This document shows, piece after piece, positions 1 through 8,679 of a DNA stretch of 64,000 nucleotides (positions within the stretch are counted from its first letter, which is position 1; each line of letters begins with the position of its first letter). Where the stretch lies: assembly GCF_963676275.1 (NCBI RefSeq), contig NZ_OY781091.1, forward strand, positions 1,528,775 through 1,592,774. The letters are read 5' to 3'. Source of the stretch: an uncultured Cohaesibacter sp. (GTDB taxonomy: Bacteria; Pseudomonadota; Alphaproteobacteria; Rhizobiales; Cohaesibacteraceae). Under the pieces are notes generated by a model, which saw only the letters and a program-made list of their open reading frames with translations, was not told where the DNA came from and searched no databases. The position numbers and the translations under genes were made by a program.

Positions 1-1
1 G

Positions 2-856
2 ACGGCAGGCACCCTTGGCGTTATTGTCCCGCCAAGTATTCCGATGATCATCTATGGTATGGCGGCCAACGTATCTGTCAGCCGCCTGTTCATCGCCGGT
101 ATCGGGCCTGCGCTGGTCATCGGTGCGCTACTGTGCGGTTATGCCTTCTGGTATGGCACCAAGCACAAGGACAAGATCAAGACCTCGGCTGGCAAGGTGC
201 CTGTTCACAAGGCGCTGCGCGAGAGCTTCTGGGCTCTGCTGGCTCCGGTGGTCGTTCTGGGTGGCATTTATTCCGGTGCCTTCACCCCGACGGAAGCGGC
301 CGCGATTGCCGTTGCCTACAGCTCCTTTGTTGCCCTGTTCATCTTCCGTGAACTGAACCTTTCCGGTCTGATCAAGACCATCGGCCAAACCGCACTGATC
401 ATCGCCCCCATTCTGGTGATCACCGGCACCGGTGCTGCTCTTGGGCGCGTTTTCAACCTGTTGCGCGTGCCGGCGATGCTCGGTGACCTGATCAACGGTG
501 CCATCAGCGACCAGATCATGCTGCTGCTGCTGATCAACGGCATTCTGCTCATTCTTGGCATGTTCATGGAAACCCTGTCGGCAATCATCGTGCTGACCCC
601 GATCCTGCTGCCGATCATCACGCCATTCGGCATTGATCCGCTGCATTTCGGTCTGGTCATGACGACAAACCTTGCCATCGGCTTTGTGACCCCTCCGGTG
701 GGAGCGAACATCTTCATCGCCACCGGCTTGACCAAGATGAGCGTTGTCGATCTCTGCAAGGGATTACCCGTTCCGCTTGGCCTGCTTCTCATCGGGCTGG
801 CCATCATCACCTATGTCCCCGATCTGTCTCTCTGGCTGGCAGCAGCCGTTGGATAG
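2..856 (+). CDS. TRAP transporter large permease (DctM family), 5' end missing
   Basis: This is the C-terminal part of the large membrane subunit of a tripartite ATP-independent periplasmic (TRAP) transporter, which moves the solute across the inner membrane with a sodium or proton gradient. The open frame runs in from the left edge; the first visible residues AGTLGVIVPPSIPMIIYG are the conserved DctM signature after the first third of the protein. Many hydrophobic helices follow, with the typical FMETLSAIIVLTPILLP and FGLVMTTNLAIGFVTPPVG stretches near the end. About 285 of the usual 425 residues are present. The binding-protein gene follows after about 60 bp, so the order here is permease then binding protein. 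The substrate cannot be read from this subunit; the downstream isomerase and kinase suggest a sugar. Confidence 0.93.
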   Translation, partial: TAGTLGVIVPPSIPMIIYGMAANVSVSRLFIAGIGPALVIGALLCGYAFWYGTKHKDKIKTSAGKVPVHKALRESFWALLAPVVVLGGIYSGAFTPTEAAAIAVAYSSFVALFIFRELNLSGLIKTIGQTALIIAPILVITGTGAALGRVFNLLRVPAMLGDLINGAISDQIMLLLLINGILLILGMFMETLSAIIVLTPILLPIITPFGIDPLHFGLVMTTNLAIGFVTPPVGANIFIATGLTKMSVVDLCKGLPVPLGLLLIGLAIITYVPDLSLWLAAAVG

Positions 857-916
857 TCCAATCTGAACCTCAAACCAAGTAATCGAAACTGAAATAGTAT
901 AAAGGGAGTGAAACCA

Positions 917-1921
917 ATGAAGGTGATCAAATCACTGCTCGCAGGTGCAGTCTTCGCCGCTGTATCCGTAACCAGCCCGGCATGGTCCGCCGATTATACC
1001 ATGATCATGGCCCACACCTTGTCGGACACCCAGCATCCGATCTATCAGGCCTTCCTCAAGCTGAAGACCCTGATTGAGGAGCGCTCTGGCGGTCGCATCG
1101 AAGTGCTTGATCAGGGCGGCGGCGCTTTGGGAGGAGACCGCGAAATCATGGAAGGCACCATGTTTGGAGACATCCAGTTCGGCCCGATGTCCACGTCCGC
1201 AGCGACCCAGTTCATCCCAGAACTGTCGGTGTTCGACATTCCTTACGTCATGCCGGTCAATGATGAAGAACGCCGCAAGCTGGTCAATGAAAGCGCATTG
1301 GCCAAAGGCATTGCCGACGCTCTTGATGCCAAGGGCCTGCGTTATGAAGGCATCATGAATGGCGGCTTCCGCAACCTGACAACGGCCAAGACCGAAGTGC
1401 ATTCGCCAGAGGATCTTGCCAAGGCAGGCCTGCGCATTCGGGTTCAGGAAAACCCGGTTCACATCAAGATCTGGAAAGATCTCGGTGCTGCTCCAACCCC
1501 GATTTCCTTCCCCGAACTTTATGGGGCTCTGCAGCAGGGCGTGGTTGACGGACAGGAAAACCCCTATGGTCACATTCTGTCCCAGCGCTTCTATGAAGTG
1601 CAGAAATATCTGACCAACACCCGTCACATCTTCCTTGCCAACATCTCCCTGATCAACAAGGACTGGTATGAGAGCCTGCCGGAAGATCTTCAGAAGGTCG
1701 TTGACGACAGCTTCAAGGAAGCAACCGATTTCCAGTGGGAGCTGCAGGCCAAGCTTGAAGATTCCCAGCGCGAAGAGCTTTCCAAGCATATGACCATCAT
1801 TGACCCGACCCCGGCTGAAATGAAGGAATTCCAGGAAAAGACGGCTGATGTGGCCGAACTGGTTCGTGAGAAGGCTGGTGATCAGATCGTCGACACCCTG
1901 ATGTCGGAAATCTCCAGATAA
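917..1921 (+). CDS. TRAP transporter solute-binding protein (DctP family)
   Basis: Periplasmic binding protein of the TRAP system whose permease ends just upstream. It starts with a signal peptide ([17 protein letters not shown]... with a likely cut near PAWSA). Family features are visible: [26 protein letters not shown]-like text around residue 170, which holds the conserved arginine that binds a substrate carboxylate or equivalent, and [12 protein letters not shown] shortly after. A GTG at 908 is also in frame, but AAGGGAG at 901-907 is spaced correctly for the ATG at 917, so I use 917 (334 aa). A hairpin follows the stop codon. Substrate is unknown; the neighbouring isomerase and kinase make a sugar or sugar derivative plausible. 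Confidence 0.93.
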   Translation: MKVIKSLLAGAVFAAVSVTSPAWSADYTMIMAHTLSDTQHPIYQAFLKLKTLIEERSGGRIEVLDQGGGALGGDREIMEGTMFGDIQFGPMSTSAATQFIPELSVFDIPYVMPVNDEERRKLVNESALAKGIADALDAKGLRYEGIMNGGFRNLTTAKTEVHSPEDLAKAGLRIRVQENPVHIKIWKDLGAAPTPISFPELYGALQQGVVDGQENPYGHILSQRFYEVQKYLTNTRHIFLANISLINKDWYESLPEDLQKVVDDSFKEATDFQWELQAKLEDSQREELSKHMTIIDPTPAEMKEFQEKTADVAELVREKAGDQIVDTLMSEISR

Positions 1922-1951
1922 TCTGATTTCAAACAAGAAAAGACAAACAAG

Positions 1952-1978
1952 GTTGTCGCCGTTTTCTTCGGCGGCAAC
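1952..1978 (+). terminator. Intercistronic hairpin after TRAP binding-protein gene
   Basis: GTTGTCGCCG at 1952-1961 pairs with CGGCGGCAAC at 1969-1978 (one G-U pair) around a TTTTCTT loop. It lies 30 bp after the binding-protein stop and before the isomerase gene. No long T tract follows, so it is more likely a partial terminator or an mRNA 3'-end stabiliser than a full stop. Confidence 0.55.
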
Positions 1979-2057
1979 GCAAATTGGCGGACGACTATCC
2001 TCCTCCCTTCCGGTCCATGGAAGCCCGTCCGGATCCTCCGCAATGGAAAGTGAATTC

Positions 2058-3680
2058 ATGTCTAAGATCAAATCTGCCTATCTTGTCGCAAGCGGTGACT
2101 TGCGCCCAAGTGCCAATGAAACCTGTTGGTCTGCGCAAAAGAATATGGAAGACCAGCTGGGCGCTGTCTTCGCCCGCCTCGGCTGCAACATTATCCGGGC
2201 CCATCCCTACAAGGAAGACCTGAAACACGGCTTCATTGCCAGCCAGAAGGAAGGGCTGGAAGTCTTCGCCACGATTGACAAGAAAGCGCCGCTGATCGTC
2301 GCCGAAGCCGTCTGGCAATATTCCCAGCATCTGCTGGCAGGACTGCTGGCCCATGAAGGGCCGATCCTGACTGTTGGCAACTGGTCTCCGACCTATCCGG
2401 GACTGGTTGGTCTGCTCAACATGAACGGATCGCTGACCAAGGCAGGTGTTGCCTATTCTTCGCTCTGGAGCGTCGACTTCACCGACGAATGGTTCATCGA
2501 GCATCTGACCCAGTGGCTCGAAACCGGTTCCATTGATCATGATACCAGCCATGTTCAGCCCTATCCGGGCACGAGCAATGCAAAGGCCAAAAAACTGGCC
2601 GAAGCAATCTGCCGCGACCTGCGCGAAAAACGCTCGATCATGGGCATCTTCGATGAAGGTTGCATGGGCATGTATAACGCCCTCATTCCTGATGAATTGC
2701 TCTTCCCGCTTGGTGTCTTCAAGGAGCGTTTGTCCCAGTCCGCGCTCTATTACGCCACCACGCAGATTTCCGATGAAGACGCCCGCGAAGTCTTCGACTG
2801 GCTGATCAACAGTGGCATCAAGTTCCATTTCGGCAAGGATGGCGCAACCGAACTGATCGAAGAGCAGGTGCTCATCCAGTGCAAGATGTATATCGCGGCC
2901 GTGCGCACTGCGGATGCCTTCGGCTGCGAGACCATCGGAATCCAGTATCAGCAGGGCCTCAAGGATCTGCTGCCCGCCTCCGATCTTGTCGAGGGGCTTT
3001 TGAACAATGACGAGCGTCCCCCGGTTCGCGATGAAAACGGCAACATCATCAGGGAAGGCAAGGCAATCGTTCATTTCAATGAAGTGGACGAATGCGCGGG
3101 CCTTGATGCCCTGATGACCAACCGTGTTCATCGCGCGCTGGGACAGCCCGTGGAAACCACCCTGCATGACATTCGCTGGGGAGATTTTGACCAGTCCGGA
3201 ACCACGGACGACTATGTCTGGGTCTTTGAAATCTCCGGCGCAGCACCGGCAGCCCATCACGGTGGCTATGACAAATGTTCCTCCATGCGTCAGCCTGCCA
3301 TGTTCTTCCCCGCAGGTGGTGGCACCCTGCGAGGCATCGCCAAGGCCGGAGAAATCGTCTGGTCACGCATCTTTGTTGAAGATGGCAAGCTGAAGATGGA
3401 TCTGGGCCGCGGCAAGGCGATCGATCTGCCCGAGGCGGAAACAGAGCGTCGCTGGACCCAGACAGATTATGCCTGGCCGATGATGCATGGCGTGCTTTAT
3501 GGCGTCAGTCGCGATCAGATGATGGCGCGCCACAAGGCCAATCATATTCAGGTCGTCTATGCCAATGATGCCGAGGCCGCCGATCTGGCCATGGCAACAA
3601 AGGCTGCTCTTGCAAAAGAGATGGGCATGGAAGTCTGCCTGTGCGGCACCGCCGCCGACGGTACGCCTCTGAAAGCCTGA
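2058..3680 (+). CDS. L-fucose/D-arabinose isomerase family protein
   Basis: Predicted aldose-ketose isomerase of the L-fucose isomerase superfamily (540 aa; E. coli FucI has 591). The three metal-ligand regions of FucI appear to be kept: [10 protein letters not shown] (Glu about residue 344), HDIRWG (Asp about 371) and KANH (His496, matching GANH in FucI). FucI also converts D-arabinose to D-ribulose, which fits the D-ribulokinase-like gene next door. I start at ATG 2058, which has GGAAAG at 2045-2050; ATG 2043 (five residues longer) is also possible. The overall similarity to FucI is distant, so the exact sugar is not certain. Confidence 0.75.
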   Translation: MSKIKSAYLVASGDLRPSANETCWSAQKNMEDQLGAVFARLGCNIIRAHPYKEDLKHGFIASQKEGLEVFATIDKKAPLIVAEAVWQYSQHLLAGLLAHEGPILTVGNWSPTYPGLVGLLNMNGSLTKAGVAYSSLWSVDFTDEWFIEHLTQWLETGSIDHDTSHVQPYPGTSNAKAKKLAEAICRDLREKRSIMGIFDEGCMGMYNALIPDELLFPLGVFKERLSQSALYYATTQISDEDAREVFDWLINSGIKFHFGKDGATELIEEQVLIQCKMYIAAVRTADAFGCETIGIQYQQGLKDLLPASDLVEGLLNNDERPPVRDENGNIIREGKAIVHFNEVDECAGLDALMTNRVHRALGQPVETTLHDIRWGDFDQSGTTDDYVWVFEISGAAPAAHHGGYDKCSSMRQPAMFFPAGGGTLRGIAKAGEIVWSRIFVEDGKLKMDLGRGKAIDLPEAETERRWTQTDYAWPMMHGVLYGVSRDQMMARHKANHIQVVYANDAEAADLAMATKAALAKEMGMEVCLCGTAADGTPLKA

Positions 3681-3878
3681 CGTTACAATAACAATGGCTC
3701 CCGGTCCGGCAATGTCAGATTGGAGGATCGGGGGCCTGATCGCAGATGCGCTGTGCTTTGATGCGGCTTGTCGGCAAGCGCCAGCATTGGCATCTGCCGA
3801 AGTAGGAAGACAGAGCCTGAAATCCAAAGACAAGGCAGAAGAGCCGGTTCATCCTTCTGCGAAAGTGGAGAAATTTGC

Positions 3879-5531
3879 ATGAGCAGTTATTTCATCGGTA
3901 TCGACGTGGGAACAGGCAGCGCCAGAGCGGGCCTGTTTGATGAGCAGGGCACGATGCTGGCCGTTGCCAAGAAGGCCATCCGGATGTGGCGCGAAGAAGG
4001 AAATATCGTCGAGCAGTCTTCCGATGATATCTGGCAGGCCATTTGCGAATGCACCAACTCTGTCTTGAAGGAAAGCGCCATCGAACCGGCTGCCGTCAAG
4101 GGCATCGGCTTTGATGCAACATGCTCGCTGGTGGTTCTCGACCCCAAGGGAACGCCGCTGCCGGTCGGACCGTCAGAAGATCCCGAGCGCAATGTCATTG
4201 TCTGGATGGATCACCGCGCCGTAGGGCAGGCGAACCGCATCAATGCGGGGCATTATGACGTGCTGAAATATGTTGGCGGCACGATTTCTCCCGAGATGGA
4301 AACGCCAAAGCTGCTCTGGCTCAAGGAGAAGCGGCCCGATGTCTTCTCCGCTGCCGGGCATTTCTTCGATTTGGCCGATTTCCTGTCATGGCGTGCCACC
4401 GGTTCCGAGGCCCGTTCCGTCTGCACGGTCACCTGCAAATGGACCTATCTGGCCCATGAGAAGAAATGGGATGGAGACTATTTCCGCTCCATTGGCCTTG
4501 GCGAACTGGCCTTGAATGATTTTTCCCGTATCGGCCGTGAAGTGGTCGATATTGCCACGCCGCTCGGCGATGGCCTGACCGAGCAGGCCGCCGCTGAATT
4601 GGGGCTTGTGACCGGAACCCCGGTCGGGGCTTCGCTGATTGACGCTCATTGCGGTGGTGTAGGTACCTTTGCCGGACGTCTCCCTGATGGCTCCACGCTG
4701 GAGCCGGACAGGCAGATGGCCCTCATTATGGGCACCTCAGCCTGCGCCATGACGCTGACAAGCGAGCCTTCCTTCGTGGATGGTGTCTGGGGCCCCTATC
4801 ATGGGGCCATGGTGCCCGGTTACTGGCTGCTTGAAGGCGGTCAGTCTGCCTATGGCGCAGCGCTTGACTATCTCATCGCGCTTCACCCGGCCTATGACGA
4901 GATGAAAACCATGGCAGACGAGGCGCACGAGCCCATTCTCAGCCTGCTTGAGAAAAGGGCCATAGCGCTGGCCGGATCAATCGACAAGGTCGCCTATCTT
5001 GCCAGAGACATCCATGTGGTCCCTGAATTTCTCGGCAACCGCGCCCCTTATGCCGATCCGGAAGCCAGCGCTGTGATCAGCGGCCTGACACTTGATAATA
5101 GCCAAGCCAATCTGCTGCGCCTCTACGTTGCGGGGCTTTGTGGGCTGTGCTACGGTAGCCTGCAGATTGTGGAGGCAATCAAGGCTGAGGGAGTTGAGTT
5201 GGAAACATTGGTGCTGAGCGGAGGAGCTGCCCAAAGCGCATTGTTTCGGCATATTCTAGCAGACATCACGGGTCTCAGGGTGGCCCTGCCGTCAGCGGCA
5301 GAGCCCGTTTTGCTGGGCGGAGCGATCATCGGTGCGGTCGCTTCGGGGCAATATGGAGATCTGGTGTCCGGAGCCCGGTCAATGTCGCGCATCAAGGAGA
5401 TGATCGAGCCGAATTTCGACGTAAGGTCAGATCTGCATATCGCCAAATTCGAAGCATTTCGCACGTTGCAATCTTGCAACCGGAGCATTCGTGAATCCAT
5501 GAAGACATGCAGATATGATCTTGATGACTGA
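3879..5531 (+). CDS. FGGY-family carbohydrate kinase, D-ribulokinase-like
   Basis: Cytoplasmic sugar kinase with the FGGY two-domain fold, 550 aa. The N terminus YFIGIDVGTGSARAGLFD is the phosphate-binding motif; WMDHRA (about residue 110) is the pentulose-kinase motif that touches the sugar, and the C-terminal domain has LSGGAAQSALFRHILAD and LLGGAIIGA. Length and motifs match the pentulose kinase branch (D-ribulokinase/ribitol operon type) better than glycerol or xylulose kinase. With the adjacent isomerase it would give D-ribulose 5-phosphate from D-arabinose. Start chosen at ATG 3879 with GTGGAG upstream. The final 20 residues after IAKFEAF look family-atypical. Confidence 0.85.
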   Translation: MSSYFIGIDVGTGSARAGLFDEQGTMLAVAKKAIRMWREEGNIVEQSSDDIWQAICECTNSVLKESAIEPAAVKGIGFDATCSLVVLDPKGTPLPVGPSEDPERNVIVWMDHRAVGQANRINAGHYDVLKYVGGTISPEMETPKLLWLKEKRPDVFSAAGHFFDLADFLSWRATGSEARSVCTVTCKWTYLAHEKKWDGDYFRSIGLGELALNDFSRIGREVVDIATPLGDGLTEQAAAELGLVTGTPVGASLIDAHCGGVGTFAGRLPDGSTLEPDRQMALIMGTSACAMTLTSEPSFVDGVWGPYHGAMVPGYWLLEGGQSAYGAALDYLIALHPAYDEMKTMADEAHEPILSLLEKRAIALAGSIDKVAYLARDIHVVPEFLGNRAPYADPEASAVISGLTLDNSQANLLRLYVAGLCGLCYGSLQIVEAIKAEGVELETLVLSGGAAQSALFRHILADITGLRVALPSAAEPVLLGGAIIGAVASGQYGDLVSGARSMSRIKEMIEPNFDVRSDLHIAKFEAFRTLQSCNRSIRESMKTCRYDLDD

Positions 5532-5566
5532 ATTGGATGGTGAGCAACTCTCGAGTTGACCAATTG

Positions 5567-5601
5567 CGGTAGCCTCATGGCAAATGCCCTTGAGGCTACC
5601 G
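5567..5601 (+). terminator. Hairpin between kinase and LacI regulator genes
   Basis: CGGTAGCCTCA at 5567-5577 is a perfect 11-bp complement of TGAGGCTACCG at 5591-5601 with a 13-nt loop. It starts 35 bp after the kinase stop. A short T-rich stretch (TGTTTTCT) follows about 7 bp later. It probably ends or reduces readthrough from the transporter/kinase operon. Confidence 0.65.
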
Positions 5602-5654
5602 TAGGGATGTTTTCTCGGCCTGTTGCGATGCCACTTGCAATCTCAACCGTGTTA

Positions 5655-5682
5655 TTGAAGTTTCCATAATGGTTTCTACATT
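5655..5682 (+). promoter_or_regulatory. Possible sigma-70 promoter of the LacI regulator
   Basis: TTGAAG at 5655-5660 and TACATT at 5677-5682 with a 16-bp spacer lie 34 bp before the regulator start codon, after the hairpin. Only a motif match; weak. Confidence 0.3.
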
Positions 5683-5715
5683 TTTCCAAGACGCATAGCG
5701 GACTTCTCAAGAATT

Positions 5716-6726
5716 ATGCCAAAGACAATATCAGAAATTGCCCAAGCGACCGGATATTCACGAACGACCATTACGATGGTTCTGAAAGGACGGGCCGAAA
5801 AATACCGGATCAGCAATCAGGCCCAGCAGGCAATTCTTGACTATGTCGAGGAAAATGGCGGCTACACCATCAACCAGACAGCGCGTAGCCTGAAAACCAA
5901 CAAAAGCCATACCATCGGCTTTGTTGTGCCTGATCTGTCGAACGCCTTTTTCGCCCATCTGATCGCCTATCTGGAAGATCTTTGCCGCTCGGAGGATCTG
6001 GTGCTGATCTCGACATCAAGCACGGAAGATCCGCGCCTTGAGATCATTGCCATTCAGCGCATGCTGGCCCGCGGAGTAGACGGACTGATCATCGCCCCCT
6101 GTTCCTCGGAAAGCCTCAAGGAGGGCATCAAGTCCTTGCCGGATATTCCGCTGGTCGCCGTTGACCGACACTATCCGTCCCTGAATGTGCCCCTGATTTC
6201 CAGTGACCATCGACAAAGCGCTTCGATGTTGACCCGCAAGATTGTCGAAAAAGGCTGCTCGAGGATTGCCTTTCTTTGCGGTCATCCGGAAAATCCCAGT
6301 ATCGCCGACCGTATTCACAGCTTTGGTGCCATCACCAGAGAAGCGGGAATGAGCGAGGAAGATGCCTATATCCTGTCCGCTCCATCCGATAGCATCGCTG
6401 CGGGCAAGGAGCTGGCAACGGAACTGATGGAGAAGTCGGACAATCTGCCCTCGGCCATCCTCTGTTCCTCGCTGCTCATTCTTGAGGGGGCGTTACAGCA
6501 GATCAAGATCAGGAATGGCAAATTTCCTGCCGATCTGGTCATCGGTACCTTCGACTATGACGGCCTGCTGGAATTGCTGCCCAATTATGTCTTCGCCATT
6601 CAGCAGGACGAGGAAAGGCTGGCGCAATCGGTCTTCGCTATCCTTCAGGCGCAAATGAAGCAGAAGAAGAAAATCGAAGAAAAACAATTTATCGATACGA
6701 GACTGGTCTGCATCAATCAGGATTGA
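5716..6726 (+). CDS. LacI-family transcriptional regulator, Cra/FruR-like
   Basis: DNA-binding repressor of 336 aa. The N-terminal helix-turn-helix TISEIAQATGYSRTTITMVLKG is followed by AEKYRIS, the longer linker typical of Cra/ScrR members, where most LacI proteins have VS. Then come the hinge (ARSLKTNKSHTIGFVVPDLSNAFF) and a two-lobed sugar-binding domain with VDGLIIAPCSSE, VAVDRHYP and DLVIGTFDYDGLLELL. Text similarity to E. coli Cra runs along the whole length. Cra-type proteins sense phosphorylated sugars; here the ligand could be a product of the adjacent kinase, which is inference. No clear Shine-Dalgarno precedes the ATG. Confidence 0.9.
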   Translation: MPKTISEIAQATGYSRTTITMVLKGRAEKYRISNQAQQAILDYVEENGGYTINQTARSLKTNKSHTIGFVVPDLSNAFFAHLIAYLEDLCRSEDLVLISTSSTEDPRLEIIAIQRMLARGVDGLIIAPCSSESLKEGIKSLPDIPLVAVDRHYPSLNVPLISSDHRQSASMLTRKIVEKGCSRIAFLCGHPENPSIADRIHSFGAITREAGMSEEDAYILSAPSDSIAAGKELATELMEKSDNLPSAILCSSLLILEGALQQIKIRNGKFPADLVIGTFDYDGLLELLPNYVFAIQQDEERLAQSVFAILQAQMKQKKKIEEKQFIDTRLVCINQD

Positions 6727-6831
6727 GGCATTACGGGCGGGGAGTGCAGAAGCTCAGGAATAGAGGGGCAAGGTGACGCTGAATTTGGCGCCACCCGCAG
6801 CCCGTTGAGCCCCTGTTCCATTTGCCCAGCC

Positions 6832-7638
6832 TTATTTCCAGACAGAAAAGCCGCCATCCACCACCAGATTGTGGCCATGCACATAATCCGATGCCGAGGA
6901 GGCCAGAAAGAGAATGGCGCCTTCCAGATCGGTCGGTTCGTGTCCCATTCTGCCAAGCGGCGTCAGATCGCTATAGCCTGAGACAAAGGCCGGATGATGA
7001 TTGCGTTCGATGCCGCCGGGGGAGATGGCATTGACATTGATCCCCATCGGGCCGAGATAGCCCGCCAGATCTCGGGTCATGGCAACAATCCCCCCCTTGG
7101 CCGCCGCATAGTCTATGGGTTGGCCAAGCATGCCGGCGGGCTCATAAATGCGCCTGTCGCGGCCAACGATGGCGGCAATCGATCCGAAATTGATGATCTT
7201 GCCGTGGCCCTGATCCGCCATGCTCTTGCCGAAGCTGCGGCAGCAAAGCAGCGGCCCGACAAGATTGCTCTCGATCATCGCGCGAATGTCGTCCGGCTCC
7301 CGTTCAAACAGCTTGGCAACCGATGCCCCAGACCCTCCGCCCGCATTGTTGATCAGGATGTCACAGGCCGGACGCCAATCCAGAAAGGCTTCAAGCGCCG
7401 CATCGATGGAAGATTGACGGGTATGGTCGAGTTCCAGCGCCAGACAAGGGCTGCCATGTTGGTTTGCCAGCCTGTCGCAGGCCTCTTGCGCTTTCGCCAT
7501 GCTTCGCGAGGTGATGGCCAGAGATGCCCCTGCTGCTGCCAGAATGTCTGCCGCCGCAAACCCGATATTGGCTGCGCCCCCTGTGACGATGGCGCTTTTG
7601 CCCGCCAGCGAGAAGAGCTCTTCTATGCGGCTAGTCAT
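6832..7638 (-). CDS. SDR-family oxidoreductase, last gene of sialic acid operon
   Basis: Classical short-chain dehydrogenase/reductase, 268 aa, cytoplasmic and NAD(P)-dependent. Visible motifs: cofactor loop TGGAANIG (19-26, a variant of TGxxxGIG), NNAG (97-100), catalytic Ser153 and Y177-AAA-K181, and the C-terminal VVDGGFSVW. It overlaps the upstream nanA by 8 bp and is therefore translationally coupled to it. A gluconate 5-dehydrogenase-like enzyme is the nearest general class I recognise. Its substrate in a sialate operon is unclear; it may act on a sialic acid variant such as a lactone or 2,7-anhydro form, or on a released sugar. Confidence 0.88.
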   Translation of the reverse strand: MTSRIEELFSLAGKSAIVTGGAANIGFAAADILAAAGASLAITSRSMAKAQEACDRLANQHGSPCLALELDHTRQSSIDAALEAFLDWRPACDILINNAGGGSGASVAKLFEREPDDIRAMIESNLVGPLLCCRSFGKSMADQGHGKIINFGSIAAIVGRDRRIYEPAGMLGQPIDYAAAKGGIVAMTRDLAGYLGPMGINVNAISPGGIERNHHPAFVSGYSDLTPLGRMGHEPTDLEGAILFLASSASDYVHGHNLVVDGGFSVWK

Positions 7639-8533
7639 CCTCTTGCGCCTTTCTCCAGTCGAGCACCGGCGCCAGCGCCAGTTCCATCAGGGCGCGGTCC
7701 TCGCCCGTCGTTGCCCTGAAGGGCCGTCGGGAAATGCCCGCCTGAACCCCCATGATCTCAAGGGCAAGCTTCGAGCCGGGCATGACTCCGACCTCAATCA
7801 GCGCATCGATGACACCATTGGCGATGGATTGCAGCTTGCGGGCTTGCTCGATCTTGCCCTTCTGGGCCAGATCCCGGAGTGCAACAAACAGATCGCCCAT
7901 GAAATTATAGGTGGTGCCGATCGCCCCATCGGCACCGCTGGCCAATCCCGCAAGGCACATCTCGTCATAGCCGTTGAAGATCAGTGTTTTTGGTGCAAGG
8001 CTCTTGAGCCGTTCAAGCTGATACATGTCTGACGAGGTATGCTTGATCCCGATGATATTGGGGTGTGCCATCAGCTCGACCAGTTCCCGCGTGGAAAAGC
8101 TCGCCGTGCGCGCAGGAAAATTATAGATGATCAGCGGCAGGCTTGAGGCATTGGCCAGCGCCAGATAATGGTCAAGCACCTCCTTGCGCGAGAAGCCGTA
8201 ATAATAGGGCGTTATGGCTGATATCGCCTGATACCCCACCTTGTCGGCAGCCTCGGCCAGTGCAATCGCTTCTGCCGTGGCGATGGTGCCCACATGCGCG
8301 ATGAGGGAGAGACGGCCCTCGGCGGCATCGGCCGCTCTTTGCAGACATTCGACCCGCTCGGCAAAGGGCTGCAACATCGCTTCGCCCGAACTGCCTCCCA
8401 CATAGAGCCCTTGCAGCCCCTGCTTGCGGATGAAACCGACAAGCTGTTCTAGCGCTTCATAATTGACGCTTTCATCTTCATTGAAGGGCGTCAGGAGGGC
8501 GGCGAAAATTCCTTTGAATGTGTCCATGATCAT
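7631..8533 (-). CDS. nanA: N-acetylneuraminate lyase (sialic acid aldolase)
   Basis: Class I aldolase of the DHDPS/NAL family splitting N-acetylneuraminate into pyruvate and N-acetylmannosamine. Similarity to E. coli NanA is visible from end to end. The Schiff-base lysine is K164 (IIGIKHTSSD), the catalytic tyrosine Y137 (IIYNFPA), the carboxylate loop GGSSG at 46-50, and the sialate-specific G-Y-D-E at 188-191 matches Gly189/Asp191/Glu192 of E. coli. Differences are Thr in place of Ser at 207 and GGSS for GGST. The Asp-Glu pair argues for lyase rather than dihydrodipicolinate synthase. Context (siaPQM, nanR) agrees. Confidence 0.9.
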   Translation of the reverse strand: MIMDTFKGIFAALLTPFNEDESVNYEALEQLVGFIRKQGLQGLYVGGSSGEAMLQPFAERVECLQRAADAAEGRLSLIAHVGTIATAEAIALAEAADKVGYQAISAITPYYYGFSRKEVLDHYLALANASSLPLIIYNFPARTASFSTRELVELMAHPNIIGIKHTSSDMYQLERLKSLAPKTLIFNGYDEMCLAGLASGADGAIGTTYNFMGDLFVALRDLAQKGKIEQARKLQSIANGVIDALIEVGVMPGSKLALEIMGVQAGISRRPFRATTGEDRALMELALAPVLDWRKAQEDD

Positions 8534-8640
8534 ATCGATTCATTGTCTAGATTGTTGTCTTGGGAACCGGACAGGCAATGGCTGGGCTGCCCGGCTGGAT
8601 ATCTTTGAGAGGCTGGCCTCCGATCCCCTAAGCCAAACCG

Positions 8641-8676
8641 GATCAGCCACCCGATCAGCCCACCCGATCACCCACA
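8641..8676. repeat. Three short imperfect direct repeats between siaM and nanA
   Basis: GATCAGCCACCC (8641-8652), GATCAGCCCACCC (8653-8665) and GATCACCCACA (8666-8676) stand head to tail in the 146-bp gap between siaM and nanA. They may be slippage products or a binding element; nothing more can be said. Confidence 0.5.
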
Positions 8677-8679
8677 GAT

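Noticed and set aside
1995-3260. Minus-strand open frame opposite the isomerase gene
   Set aside because: Antisense shadow; the plus-strand frame has the metal-ligand motifs of the isomerase family.
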